This document shows, in pieces, positions 25,804-34,205 of a stretch of DNA of 64,000 bases. The notes beneath the pieces were generated by a model. It was not told the origin of the DNA and did not search any database. It saw nothing but the letters and a program-made list of their open reading frames with translations. Origin of the DNA: Nostoc paludosum FACHB-159. GTDB lineage: Bacteria; Cyanobacteriota; Cyanobacteriia; Cyanobacteriales; Nostocaceae. The position numbers and the translations under genes were made by a program. Location of the stretch: the NCBI RefSeq assembly GCF_014698835.1, contig NZ_JACJTU010000035.1, forward strand, positions 18,528 through 82,527. Direction: 5' to 3'. Within the stretch, counting starts at the first letter, position 1. Every line of letters begins with the position of its first letter.

Positions 25804-26961
25804 CACAGTTTTTCTGGCAGAGATATGTACAGTTAAGATCCGAAAATCTTCAGCGATCGCTTAGTATTTCAACTGCAATTTGCTGTATATAATAGTTGGC
25901 ATAAAAGCTGGAAATCAAAAGACAAATCAAGTCAAATGCTTCGATCTACAGCATCACCAACTGATTAAAAGTCACACAACTGTTACTCGTATTTCTGGGA
26001 AGCTCTGCGTCTGAATCCTCAACTGCTTTAGAAACAGATGTTACTTAGGTTATCAATTAATTTAAAACACATCTAATTCCGATATTTTGCTAATTGGGGA
26101 ACAACCTTAAGGCAACTTCTCTTTATTCCCAAATAAGTTTTTTCACAGATTGAGTACCTGGTTAACTACATCAATACATAATTGGGCATGGGGCATTGGG
26201 GAGGCAGTGACGGGTACGCAGGGGTTTCCCCAAGTGGAGGAGGCAGTGACGGATATGCAGGGGATTACCACGCCAGTTGCTTCAAGTCGGCACAGCCGGA
26301 CACTAGTAGTACGCCAAGAAAACTTTGCATGGTGGCTAGCTCCAAGGGCAGAGGGGCGGAGGAGCAGAGGGGCAGAGGGGAAAGAACAAGGCACATTGAA
26401 CTCTCCTCTGCACCCCTGCACCCCTGCTCCTCTGCCTGCCCCCACCTAACATTTTTGGGTTGGCAGACTACTAGTCGCTCATGGGGAAACCCCCTGCGTA
26501 CCCGTCGCTGGCTCTCCATGAGCAACTGCCGTGATTGGGCACTTGTACTGACTTGTGCTGAGCGCAGTCGAAGTAGCGTTCGCGTAGCGTCTCCTAGAGA
26601 AGTCGAGGTCAGCCAAAATACGTATGGAAAGTGTTGACTGTTAACTGATGACTGTTGGCAGTTGAGCAAAGTCAGAAATTCCGAAGCTCCGGTTAGGAGT
26701 TAATGTTATTCTCCCCATACCTCTGACACCCCCCACACTCCCTATCTCCCGATCTCCTCACTCCATACAGACAAGGGATAATGAGCCAGCGCGTTGCTGG
26801 GGTTCCCACGGCAGTCGCACCCCTGCTCTTAAGCAAGCTACATGGGGGGAACCAAGTTACTCATTTTGGAAACCAAAAAGACCGCACTGGCTCCCCAAGG
26901 CCTCGCTGCTTCAGCGTTGTAGCGACTAGCGTCGCGTCTACCCACTCCCTATTCCTTCTCT
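25804..26961. other. Repeat-rich non-coding region
   Basis: This 1.16-kb stretch contains G-rich and C-rich heptamers (26340-26450), segments such as GAGCGCAGTCGAAGTAGCG near 26560-26580, AGTCGCTCATGGGG near 26474 (also at about 61530), and TTGACTGTTAACTGATGACT near 26634. Open frames on both strands arise from the repeats and show no protein-family features. No gene is called. Confidence 0.65.
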
Positions 26962-27861
26962 TCAGACGGTTGTCTTCTGACGATTATCTTCTATTCGCTG
27001 GATGCCGTTAAGGAACATGGGCACAAACTTCTCGAAAAATGCTTGTGGATCGCTCTGCCAAGCTTTTTGTGCAACTTGAATCCTAGTAAACTGCAACTCA
27101 GGTGCTAGCAAAGTCTGGGGTAAGCGTTCCATCAGGTACTGAGGACGTTCCCAAAGCGGCATGGTATTTGCTACTTCCAGCAAGTTGGCAACTCGCCGCA
27201 GTTCGGCTCCCAAGGTGATATCCATTCCGGATTCAAAGGCCGCCTGTTCAATTGCAGTATATTTTCGCTTCGCTTGCTCTATTTTTTGCCGATGTTCTGG
27301 ACTTTTACGCGCGAGTTCTGCTAACCAACGGGTACCCCAGCGCACATGTCCTGCTTCCTCCGGCAAAATTTTTTCAATTGTTTGCCGGATTTTGATGTTT
27401 TCTTCTGTTTGTGGCGCTTGCTTGAGGGCGTAAATGTGGGCGGAAAAATACTCACAGCCACGTTTTTCGGTAATGTTAATTGCTGTCAGAGCAGCAATCA
27501 TCCAGTCGTCTAAGTTGCGCTTAGGATCGTAAGCGTCTTTGTCAAGCAGGCGATCGAATTCATCAATATAAGAAGTTCCGGGGGGAGTTCCAACATCGCT
27601 TCCTAGTTCGACGAGTAAATCAGTCAACCACATGGCATGACGGGCTTCATCACTAATGTGACGAGACAAATCCCGCACTAGTTCTGGTGGCTGTCCGTTG
27701 AGCTGTTCGATTAAGTCAGTCAGGTCTTTACAACTGCGTTGTTCGCTGTAGCGGTAGCGATTCAGGGTAATTAAATGGATCTGGCGATCGCATACCACCT
27801 GTTTCAAGATTTCCCTCGCACCCAAAGCATTCTGAAATTTACGTGGGTAGGTAACTGTCAT
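26962..27861 (-). CDS. Ferritin-like di-iron protein
   Basis: The 299-residue protein is helical and carries two sets of possible metal ligands of the ferritin-like/rubrerythrin fold: a Glu near YSEQRSCKD and DEARHAMW in the first helix pair, then ITEKRGCEYF and PEEAGHVRWG in the second. The EARH and EAGH motifs fit a four-helix bundle with a di-iron centre. Possible roles include peroxide reduction or a hydroxylase/oxygenase reaction; the sequence does not decide. No signal peptide is present. It stands alone on the minus strand, divergent from gifA. Confidence 0.75.
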   Translation of the reverse strand: MTVTYPRKFQNALGAREILKQVVCDRQIHLITLNRYRYSEQRSCKDLTDLIEQLNGQPPELVRDLSRHISDEARHAMWLTDLLVELGSDVGTPPGTSYIDEFDRLLDKDAYDPKRNLDDWMIAALTAINITEKRGCEYFSAHIYALKQAPQTEENIKIRQTIEKILPEEAGHVRWGTRWLAELARKSPEHRQKIEQAKRKYTAIEQAAFESGMDITLGAELRRVANLLEVANTMPLWERPQYLMERLPQTLLAPELQFTRIQVAQKAWQSDPQAFFEKFVPMFLNGIQRIEDNRQKTTV

Positions 27862-28142
27862 AAAGTTATATAAAGTTTTATAAACTCACATTCGATCCTA
27901 ACTTAGTTTTTTGTAACTGCCGTATTTCTACTGGATTAGGGAAAAAGGTGAAAGTTAAAAAAACCAATTACTCAATTTGCGCTTAAGTATCAGACCTGAA
28001 AATATAAACTTTTGTAAATGATGTTATTGCTTTTGGATAATAATTTTGAAAAATAAAATCGCTAAAAGCCTTTGCAGTAAAGCTTTTTATTTGATAAACA
28101 CTCGCATTCCAGACACAGAATTCCAAAAATTAATCTAAAACG

Positions 28143-28174
28143 GTAGCTTATGTTACAGTTTTTTCTGTTATATT
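28143..28174 (+). promoter_or_regulatory. gifA promoter with NtcA-type box
   Basis: GTA-GCTTATGT-TAC (28143-28156) matches GTA-N8-TAC. TATATT (28169-28174) is a possible -10 only 12 nt further, so a bound protein would cover the -35 region. That geometry fits the known NtcA repression of gif genes. The start codon is 60 bp downstream of the -10. Confidence 0.7.
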
Positions 28175-28233
28175 AGATTTAAGAAAGAACCCAAAAATAT
28201 ATATTCACTACAGAAGCAGAGAGGACTATGGTT

Positions 28234-28434
28234 ATGTCTATCGCAGAAAAATCTCGTGCGTTAATGGTTCGCGAACATCAGCAAGTCAAGAATCGCCAAC
28301 AATCAATGCTGATGCGTGCTGCACAAGAACTTGGTCTTCCTGAAGAAGCATCTCATTACTGGAACCCTATTCAAGGGAAGATAGATGCGACGACTCGGAT
28401 GATTTATGGACGCAGCAATGCCACTATGAGTTAG
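28234..28434 (+). CDS. gifA: Glutamine synthetase inactivating factor IF7
   Basis: The 66-residue basic protein has the IF7 pattern: SRALMVREHQQVKNRQQSML, an internal helix, then a C-terminal IQGK...R..YGRSNA motif. IF7 binds glutamine synthetase directly and inactivates it when ammonium is plentiful. The ATG at 28234 is chosen over 28228 because GAGAGG (28219-28224) is at better spacing and homologs start Met-Ser. The gene converges on glnA, its target, and has an NtcA-type box overlapping the promoter, as expected for an NtcA-repressed gene. Confidence 0.92.
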   Translation: MSIAEKSRALMVREHQQVKNRQQSMLMRAAQELGLPEEASHYWNPIQGKIDATTRMIYGRSNATMS

Positions 28435-28743
28435 TAGGGAGTGGGGCAGAGGAGCAGGGAGCAGGGAGCAGGGGGAAAAGAAGAAGTTTTTTATTCTTGC
28501 CTTTGCCTTTTGCTTATGCCCAATGCCCAATGCCCAACAGTAAAAAATAGCTGTTCAGCTCAGAAAAAAAGCCACCCTTCAAGGTGGCAAAATTGAAACT
28601 TTTAGCTAGATACGGTACTTAAGGGATTACCAAGAAAAATTATCCAATCTTATGGGGTGGGCGTCTTGCCTGCCCTTTGCTATGAACGGACAAGATGTCC
28701 ATCCCACAAAAAAATTGAATGTTTTTTATTTGGAAGCCCCCAA
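28435..28743. other. Intergenic space between convergent gifA and glnA
   Basis: It holds a GGGAGCA-type repeat tract (28437-28478), tandem GCCCAAT units (about 28517-28540) and the glnA terminator. No gene is seen. Confidence 0.6.
28564..28588 (-). terminator. Rho-independent terminator of glnA
   Basis: GCCACC (28571-28576) and GGTGGC (28583-28588) form a stem; on the minus strand it is followed by seven T. It lies about 155 bp beyond the glnA stop. Confidence 0.85.
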
Positions 28744-30168
28744 TTAAGCATCGTAATAGAGGTAAAACTCGTAGGGATGAGGACGCAGCTGCAACTGCTT
28801 GACTTCGTTAGCCAGCTTGTAGTCAATCCAATTTTGGATAAAGTCTTCTGTGAAGACGCCTGATTCTGTCAAGAAAGCGTGGTCGTTTTCTAGTGCTTCT
28901 AAGGCCAATTCCAAAGAACCTGGAGTTGAAGGAACCTTCGCCAGTTCTTCTGGAGAGAGTTCATAGATATTTTTATCTAAGGGAGAACCAGGATCTATTT
29001 TGTTTTTGATGCCATCAAGACCAGCACAAAGCATGGCAGCGAACGCCAAGTAGGGGTTAGAAGTAGCATCTGGACAACGGAATTCTAACCGCTTGGCTTT
29101 GGGGTTATTGCCAGACAGAGGAATACGGATAGAAGCAGAACGGTTACCTTGGGAGTAAGCCAAGTTAACTGGTGCTTCATAACCAGGTACTAGTCGCTTG
29201 TAAGAGTTGGTACTAGGGTTGGTAATTGCCAATAGTGCTGGTGCGTGTTTGAGAAGACCGCCAATGTAATACAGTGCTGTTTCACTCAAACCAGCATACT
29301 TATCACCTGCAAACAGAGGTTGACCATCTTTCCAGATGGACTGGTGACAGTGCATTCCCGAACCGTTGTCGCCGAAAATGGGTTTTGGCATAAAGGTGAC
29401 GGTTTTGCCATGTTTTTTGGCAACGTTCTTGATGACATATTTGTAAATCATCAACCAGTCAGCAGCTTCGATCAACTTCCCAAAGCGGAAACCTAGTTCG
29501 CACTGACCACCTGTAGCAACTTCGTGGTGATGCTTTTCAATGGGTACACCTAAGTCGGCCATTGTCAACAGCATTTCTGTACGGATATCTTGGAAAGAAT
29601 CCGTCGGCGAAACTGGGAAGTAACCTTCTTTGAAGCGTGGTTTGTAACCCAAGTTGGGTTTTTCAGCTGTACCGGCTTTACCAGAATTCCAAGCACCTTC
29701 TTCGGAGTCTAAGAAGTAGTAGCCTTCGTTGGCGGTTTGAGCAAACCTAGCATTGTCAAAGATAAAGAACTCAGCTTCAGGGCCAAAGTAGACTGTATCA
29801 CCAATACCAGTGGAAACCAGGTAGTCTACTGCTTTTTGAGCAATTACCCGCGGACAACGGTTATACCATTCACCCGTGCGGGGTTCCTTAATACTACAAA
29901 CTATACTTAGCGTTGGTACTTCCATGAATGGGTCGATCCAAGCAGTGTTGGGATCGAGTACCATCGTCATGTCCGATTCGTTGATCGCTTTCCAACCCCG
30001 GATGCTGGAACCGTCAAAAGGTACGCCATCAGTGAATGAACTTTCATCGATTTGGTTGTAGTACACAGTGAGGTGCTGCCAAGTCCCTACTGTATCAATG
30101 AATTTGAGATCAATCAGCTGAATTTTTTGGTCTTGGATTAATTTCAAGACTTCTTGTGGGGTTGTCAT
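28744..30168 (-). CDS. glnA: Glutamine synthetase, type I
   Basis: The 474-residue protein has the full GSI length and motifs: an N-terminal beta-grasp with DGSSIRGW, the ATP/metal-site block with HHEVATGGQCELGFRFG, the KPIFGDNGSGMHCHQSIW signature and the NRSASIRIP loop. It makes glutamine from glutamate, ammonia and ATP, the entry of nitrogen into metabolism, and is the target of IF7 from the convergent gene. An NtcA-type box with a well-spaced -10 lies upstream and a strong terminator downstream. In heterocysts the same enzyme assimilates the fixed ammonium. Confidence 0.98.
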   Translation of the reverse strand: MTTPQEVLKLIQDQKIQLIDLKFIDTVGTWQHLTVYYNQIDESSFTDGVPFDGSSIRGWKAINESDMTMVLDPNTAWIDPFMEVPTLSIVCSIKEPRTGEWYNRCPRVIAQKAVDYLVSTGIGDTVYFGPEAEFFIFDNARFAQTANEGYYFLDSEEGAWNSGKAGTAEKPNLGYKPRFKEGYFPVSPTDSFQDIRTEMLLTMADLGVPIEKHHHEVATGGQCELGFRFGKLIEAADWLMIYKYVIKNVAKKHGKTVTFMPKPIFGDNGSGMHCHQSIWKDGQPLFAGDKYAGLSETALYYIGGLLKHAPALLAITNPSTNSYKRLVPGYEAPVNLAYSQGNRSASIRIPLSGNNPKAKRLEFRCPDATSNPYLAFAAMLCAGLDGIKNKIDPGSPLDKNIYELSPEELAKVPSTPGSLELALEALENDHAFLTESGVFTEDFIQNWIDYKLANEVKQLQLRPHPYEFYLYYDA

Positions 30169-30265
30169 TGTTACTCCTTCTGTACCAATTTCCTAAAGTA
30201 AAACCAGAATCTTCCAAAGCATCCTAGCCCTGCTGATCTCAATCAAGCCGTGACACACCTGAAAT

Positions 30266-30308
30266 ATCTTAAATTCTAGATATTAGGGTATTTTGTAGTT
30301 TGTGTTAC
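30266..30308 (-). promoter_or_regulatory. NtcA-activated glnA promoter
   Basis: On the glnA strand GTA-ACACAAAC-TAC (30295-30308) is followed 23 nt later by TAAGAT (30266-30271). This is the canonical layout of class II NtcA promoters (GTA-N8-TAC, 20-24 nt, TAN3T). The box lies 127 bp before the ATG. Confidence 0.85.
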
Positions 30309-30525
30309 AGATATCTGGATTACAGGTTATATTAACCTTTCGCGGATCATCTGTACAAAACTGGAAAGTTCATCACATAGGGGTCAACTTTGGCATAGAA
30401 TCCTTATGTAGTGGATAGATTGTTTTTGTGCCGAATCTATTTTTAATAGCACAAAAATTTACTGTTGCATAAGTGCAGCCAAATAAATATCAAACCATAG
30501 ATAGCAACGATTGGGAGAAAAAGGA

Positions 30526-31035
30526 ATGCGCGATGCGGTAACAAGTTTAATTAAGAATTATGACGTGGCTGGTCGGTATTTTGACCGGAATGCACTTGAT
30601 AGTCTAAAGTCTTACTTTGATAGTGGTACAGCACGAGTACAAGCAGCTGCGGCGATCAATTCTAATGCTGCTGGGCTTGTCAAGCAGGCTGGTTTAAAGT
30701 TATACGAAGAACTGCCGGAACTGATTCGTCCCGGTGGAAATTCCTATACAACCCGTCGTTATGCGGCTTGTTTACGGGATTTAGATTATTACTTGCGCTA
30801 CGCCACTTATGCGCTGGTTGCTGGCAACACAAATGTGTTAGATGAGCGAGTGCTACAAGGTCTGCGGGAAACTTACAACTCTTTAGGAGTACCTATCGGG
30901 CCGACGGTTCGCGGTGTGCAGATACTCAAGGATTTAGCTAAGGAACAAGTGGCAGCAGCAGGTGTGGCTGATACTGCTTTTGTAGATGAACCATTCGATC
31001 ACATCACACGCGAGTTGAGCGAGATCGATATTTAG
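30526..31035 (+). CDS. apcF: Allophycocyanin beta-18 subunit, phycobilisome core
   Basis: The 169-residue phycobiliprotein begins MRDAVTSLIKNYDVAGRYFDR and has the bilin-attachment region TTRRYAACLRDLDYYLRYATYAL with the chromophore-binding Cys in AACLRD, then the conserved VLDERVLQGLRETYNSLGVP. This pattern is closer to ApcF than to ApcB or ApcD. It replaces one beta subunit in the core cylinder and helps pass energy from phycobilisome to photosystem II. ATG 30526 is chosen: GGGAG sits eight bases ahead, whereas the upstream TTG has no support. It is divergent from glnA and followed by a terminator. Confidence 0.92.
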   Translation: MRDAVTSLIKNYDVAGRYFDRNALDSLKSYFDSGTARVQAAAAINSNAAGLVKQAGLKLYEELPELIRPGGNSYTTRRYAACLRDLDYYLRYATYALVAGNTNVLDERVLQGLRETYNSLGVPIGPTVRGVQILKDLAKEQVAAAGVADTAFVDEPFDHITRELSEIDI

Positions 31036-31078
31036 ATTTTAGGGCGGACAATATACCTACCCTACAAGAATTATAAAT

Positions 31079-31117
31079 AGCGATCGCTCTGGAAAATTAA
31101 AGTGCGATCGCTTTTTT
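31079..31117 (+). terminator. apcF terminator built from two HIP1 sites
   Basis: AGCGATCGC (31079-31087) pairs with GCGATCGCT (31104-31112) and runs into TTTTTT. The stem is made of two HIP1 octamers. Confidence 0.8.
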
Positions 31118-31212
31118 ATCAAACCTCAATTTGCTGTTTCAAATTGGCGATCGCACCTTTGTAAAATAATTTTGCTACATTAAAGCTGTGTTTTTGGAGT
31201 TGTTTTCGACTA

Positions 31213-31632
31213 ATGCCTGCTAGAGATATTTACCATGATGCAGTCATTAAAGCGCTTACAGCAGATGGTTGGACAATAACTAACGATCCTTTGTATCTTG
31301 CTTATGGAGGTAGAGAACTTTACGTAGATATTGGAGCAGAAAGAGTTACTATTGCTGCCCAGAGGGATAATGAAAAAATAGCTGTTGAAATCAAAAGTTT
31401 TTTGAGTTTATCTCCAGTGAGTGACCTGCAAGAAGCAGTCGGACAGTATGAAATATATCGCACTGTGCTTAAAGAATTAGAGCCAAAACGCCAGCTTTAT
31501 TTAGCAGTTCCCAAACGAGTTTACGAAGGTATCTTTTCCGAACGCTTTGGTCAGCTAATTCTTAATACCATAGGAATCAAACTAATTGTCTTTGACGAGC
31601 AACTAGAGAGGATTATCAAATGGATAAGCTAA
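31213..31632 (+). CDS. xisH: XisH-family protein
   Basis: The 139-residue protein matches XisH from MPARDIYHDAVIKALTADGW to the C-terminal LIVFDEQLERIIKW. Residues Asp39, Glu59 and Lys61 (YVDIGAE and AVEIKSF) fit a PD-(D/E)XK nuclease-like core. In Anabaena, XisH and XisI are needed for excision of the fdxN element by XisF during heterocyst differentiation, but the pair is often found in many copies away from any element. Here no recombinase gene is near. It overlaps xisI by 13 bp. Confidence 0.92.
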   Translation: MPARDIYHDAVIKALTADGWTITNDPLYLAYGGRELYVDIGAERVTIAAQRDNEKIAVEIKSFLSLSPVSDLQEAVGQYEIYRTVLKELEPKRQLYLAVPKRVYEGIFSERFGQLILNTIGIKLIVFDEQLERIIKWIS

Positions 31633-31955
31633 CTCACTATCGTGAAATTCTTCGTCAGTTGATATTTGAATATGCTAGTCACAAACCTGCTAATGGTCAA
31701 ATAGAGACGGAAGCTGTCATTGACTCACAACGAGACCATTACGAAGTGTTACATATCGGTTGGGATGGTGTGCGGCGCGTACATGGTTCGGTGGTACATG
31801 TAGATATTATTAACAATAAAGTTTGGATTCAATATGATGGAACTTCCCAGCCAGTAGCGGAGGCATTATTGGAAGCTGGTATCCCGCGCGAAGATATTGT
31901 TTTGGGTTTCCATCCAGCCGAACTACGGCAATACACTGATTTTGCTGTATCTTAA
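31620..31955 (+). CDS. xisI: XisI-family protein
   Basis: The 111-residue protein has the XisI pattern: KLTHYREILRQLI, then DHYEVLHIGWDGVRRVHG, KVWIQYDGT and the C-terminal DIVLGFHPAELRQYTDFAV. It is translationally coupled to xisH by overlap. It has no membrane segment. Its biochemical role is not established; XisH/XisI probably act together as an excision-control complex or an accessory module. Confidence 0.92.
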   Translation: MDKLTHYREILRQLIFEYASHKPANGQIETEAVIDSQRDHYEVLHIGWDGVRRVHGSVVHVDIINNKVWIQYDGTSQPVAEALLEAGIPREDIVLGFHPAELRQYTDFAVS

Positions 31956-32058
31956 TTATTTTCAGTTGTGTATTCTCGAAGAAGCAAGAAGTTAGAGCGA
32001 TGCCTGCTGCGAGCTACGCCTACGCAAGTTGCGAATTGTCAAAACCCAAGCAATAAAA

Positions 32059-32093
32059 ATAGCATGGTTCTTGAGTATCAACAACCATGCTAT
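32059..32093. terminator. Bidirectional terminator between xisI and the Nif11-like gene
   Basis: ATAGCATGGTT (32059-32069) and AACCATGCTAT (32083-32093) form an 11-bp stem. The minus strand continues with TTTTTATTG and the plus strand with TGTTTTG, so it can serve both convergent genes, best for the minus strand. Confidence 0.75.
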
Positions 32094-32160
32094 TGTTTTG
32101 ATTTATAACTTGCTTAGAAAATTCAGTTGTTCCCATACTTGAAGTTTTCTAAAGTAGCAA

Positions 32161-32394
32161 TCATCTAGGATTAAGGTGGCGTCTAGTTCCCCATCCTGGG
32201 TTGACAATGGCTGCTAAATCTTCTTCTGACAATTTGTCGATTTCTCTGTCTAATTCTTCAAGGGTGAATTCATAGCCACGCTCGCGAGCAATCTTGATAA
32301 AAGCTTCGGGATTAGCTGTTGCTTTCAGCTTCTCTTGTAATGCTTGATCTCGCTTGACGGCTTCAAAAAGTCGGGCAGCATTTTGCTGTGTCAT
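32161..32394 (-). CDS. Nif11-like leader-peptide family protein, possible RiPP precursor
   Basis: The 77-residue protein has a Nif11-type leader: AARLFEAVKRDQALQEKLK, then a FIKIARERGYEFTLEELDREI helix and LSEEDLAAIV. Leaders of this kind guide tailoring enzymes to ribosomal peptides, or occur as small proteins in nitrogen-fixing bacteria. The tail NPGWGTRRHLNPR is short, with no GG cleavage site and no Cys/Ser/Thr-rich core. No modifying enzyme is nearby. It could be an orphan precursor or a non-RiPP Nif11 protein. A terminator follows. Confidence 0.75.
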   Translation of the reverse strand: MTQQNAARLFEAVKRDQALQEKLKATANPEAFIKIARERGYEFTLEELDREIDKLSEEDLAAIVNPGWGTRRHLNPR

Positions 32395-32798
32395 CTTAGC
32401 CCATCTCCTGTTTTAAATATTAGGTTTGAATGCAGAAATTTCACTCCTGCACCTTCACCAAATTTTGTCAAGAATTTTTGATTTGCTATATAGGCCTGAT
32501 TTTAAAGCAAAATAAAAAAATGTGTTGATTTTGACAAGAAAATATAACTTTAAAGCCTCAAATATAGAAATTTTTAAAATTCAGCCTTCAGATAGTTGCA
32601 GTATTTACAAAATTTATCCACTGAAAGTTAGAGACGTTCCATTGCAACGTTTCTACAATCTGTTTCAATAGTGAAAAATCGTGGTAGTGGAATATGCTCC
32701 CTGATTTGCCAAAAGTATCCTCAACTAAGTTGGCGATCTAAGTTTTCACCAATGATTTAAGATTGCTATGGAAGTTGCCGATGTTTGAGGCGGTGATT
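32395..32798. other. Divergent intergenic region
   Basis: It holds the promoters of the Nif11-like and DUF29 genes and a palindrome-family copy at 32631-32656. TTGTCAAGAA (about 32465) and TTGACAAGAA (about 32532) are similar short motifs. No gene is seen. Confidence 0.5.
32631..32656. repeat. Imperfect copy of the GTAGAGACGTTGCA palindrome family
   Basis: GAGACGTTCCATTGCAACGTTTCTAC, with two mismatches between arms, in a divergent intergenic space. Confidence 0.75.
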
Positions 32799-33233
32799 AT
32801 GGAAGAATTATTAACTTTGAAAGACTTGCTTCTTCAAGGCGATATTCAAGCAGCTTTGATTATAGTGGAAGAATTAGAGGAAATGAGCCGGAATGACATA
32901 ATCAAGACGATTCGTAGCTATGCAGTGATTCTCTTGTTACATCTAATTAAACAACAAGCTGAAAATCGCACGACTCGCTCTTGGGAAGTCTCGATTCGGA
33001 ATTCGGTTCTGGAAATTCAGCGGGAAAATAAGCGGCGTCAAGCTGGAGGCTATTATCTGGTGCCAGAAGAATTGTTAGAAATCTTAGCAGAAGCCTATTT
33101 AAATGCCAGTAATGAGGCTTCTCTAGAAGTAGAAGAAGGTCGTTATGAAGTGGAAGAATTAGAAAAGCTGGTTAACCGAGAAGAAATTATTAATCGTGCT
33201 TTGGCTTTAATCTTACCAGGAGAGTCTAGTTAA
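32799..33233 (+). CDS. DUF29-family protein
   Basis: The 144-residue acidic helical protein resembles DUF29 proteins, common in cyanobacteria: a leading ELLTLKDLLLQGD helix, then RSYAVILLLHLIKQQAENRTTRSWEVSI, the most conserved stretch. The ATG at 32799 is preferred because GAGG (32787-32790) lies eight bases ahead; ATG 32781 and TTG 32763 are weaker. The function is unknown. It abuts tlyA with no gap, so the two are probably cotranscribed and the Shine-Dalgarno of tlyA lies inside this gene. Confidence 0.75.
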   Translation: MEELLTLKDLLLQGDIQAALIIVEELEEMSRNDIIKTIRSYAVILLLHLIKQQAENRTTRSWEVSIRNSVLEIQRENKRRQAGGYYLVPEELLEILAEAYLNASNEASLEVEEGRYEVEELEKLVNREEIINRALALILPGESS

Positions 33234-34052
33234 TTGGTTAAACAACGACTCGATACATTATTAGTAGATTTAAATTTATGTTCTTCTCGCGCTTTGGCAC
33301 AGAGGTTAATTCAGGCGGGAGAAGTTACTGTTAATCAGCAGGTAGTTGATAAACCTGGTACAGAAGTTGATATTACAGCTCAAATAAATATTAAAGAGCG
33401 ATCGCCTTTTGTGTCTAGAGGTGGTGAAAAACTCTCCAAAGCTTTAACAGCGTTCGCCATTCCCGTTGCTGGTCGCGTTTGTTTAGATGGTGGAATTTCT
33501 ACGGGTGGCTTTACTGATTGTTTGTTAAAAGCTGGGGCGAAACTAGTTTATGGTATTGATGTTGGCTACGGACAAGTTGACTGGCTCTTAAGAAATGATT
33601 CGCGGGTAATTTTGCGCGAACGCACCAATTTACGACAGCTACGACCAAATGATTTGTATGGCGAAAATGACGCGATTCCTGATTTAGCTGTAGTGGATGT
33701 ATCGTTTATTTCCTTAACAAAAATTCTGCCTGCTTTATGGGAACTAACTCAACCTAGCCGGGAAGCTGTATTGTTAGTTAAGCCACAGTTTGAAGTCGGT
33801 AAATCCCGTGTGGGAAAAAAAGGAGTTGTGCGCGATCCTAACGACCAAGCTGACGCTATTTTCCAAGTTTTGCAAGCGGCTCAAAAATTAGGATGGAAAT
33901 ACAAAGGCTTAACTTGGTCGCCGATTACTGGCCCGGCTGGAAATATCGAATTTCTCCTATGGGTGGCGATGGAAAGTGAAATATCAACGCCTGATTTAGA
34001 GGCGATTAAGAACGTTGTGCAATCAGCAACAGTTGATTTGCGGAAATCTTAA
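33234..34052 (+). CDS. TlyA-family rRNA 2'-O-methyltransferase/hemolysin
   Basis: The 272-residue protein has an N-terminal S4 RNA-binding domain (QRLDTLLVDLNLCSSRALAQRL) and an FtsJ-like SAM-binding domain (VCLDGGISTGGFTDCLLKAGA, then VVDVSFISLTKILPAL). TlyA enzymes methylate ribosomal RNA riboses. It begins with TTG immediately after the preceding stop; AGGAGAG (33218-33224) nine bases ahead supports this rare start. The first-position GG of the SAM motif and the KPQFEVG motif are intact. Confidence 0.9.
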   Translation: MVKQRLDTLLVDLNLCSSRALAQRLIQAGEVTVNQQVVDKPGTEVDITAQINIKERSPFVSRGGEKLSKALTAFAIPVAGRVCLDGGISTGGFTDCLLKAGAKLVYGIDVGYGQVDWLLRNDSRVILRERTNLRQLRPNDLYGENDAIPDLAVVDVSFISLTKILPALWELTQPSREAVLLVKPQFEVGKSRVGKKGVVRDPNDQADAIFQVLQAAQKLGWKYKGLTWSPITGPAGNIEFLLWVAMESEISTPDLEAIKNVVQSATVDLRKS

Positions 34053-34078
34053 AGAAGAAGTCAGAAGTCAGAATAAAT

Positions 34079-34128
34079 TGAAAACCACTAAATCTTGACT
34101 GCGGAATGCGGCGCGAAAGATTTAGTGG
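34079..34128 (-). terminator. Terminator of the cp12 gene
   Basis: CCACTAAATCTT (34085-34096) pairs with AAGATTTAGTGG (34117-34128). The minus strand continues with TTTTCAATTTATT. It lies about 78 bp after the cp12 stop. Confidence 0.75.
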
Positions 34129-34205
34129 GGACTAAAACTTACATATTTATCAGTCATACAGAATTCATACTGAATTCTGACTCCTGAATTCTGAATTCTA
34201 TCTTA

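Noticed and set aside
26143..27011. Open frames of 76-151 codons on both strands
   Set aside because: The region is dense in dispersed and heptamer repeats; the translations are low-complexity and overlap one another.
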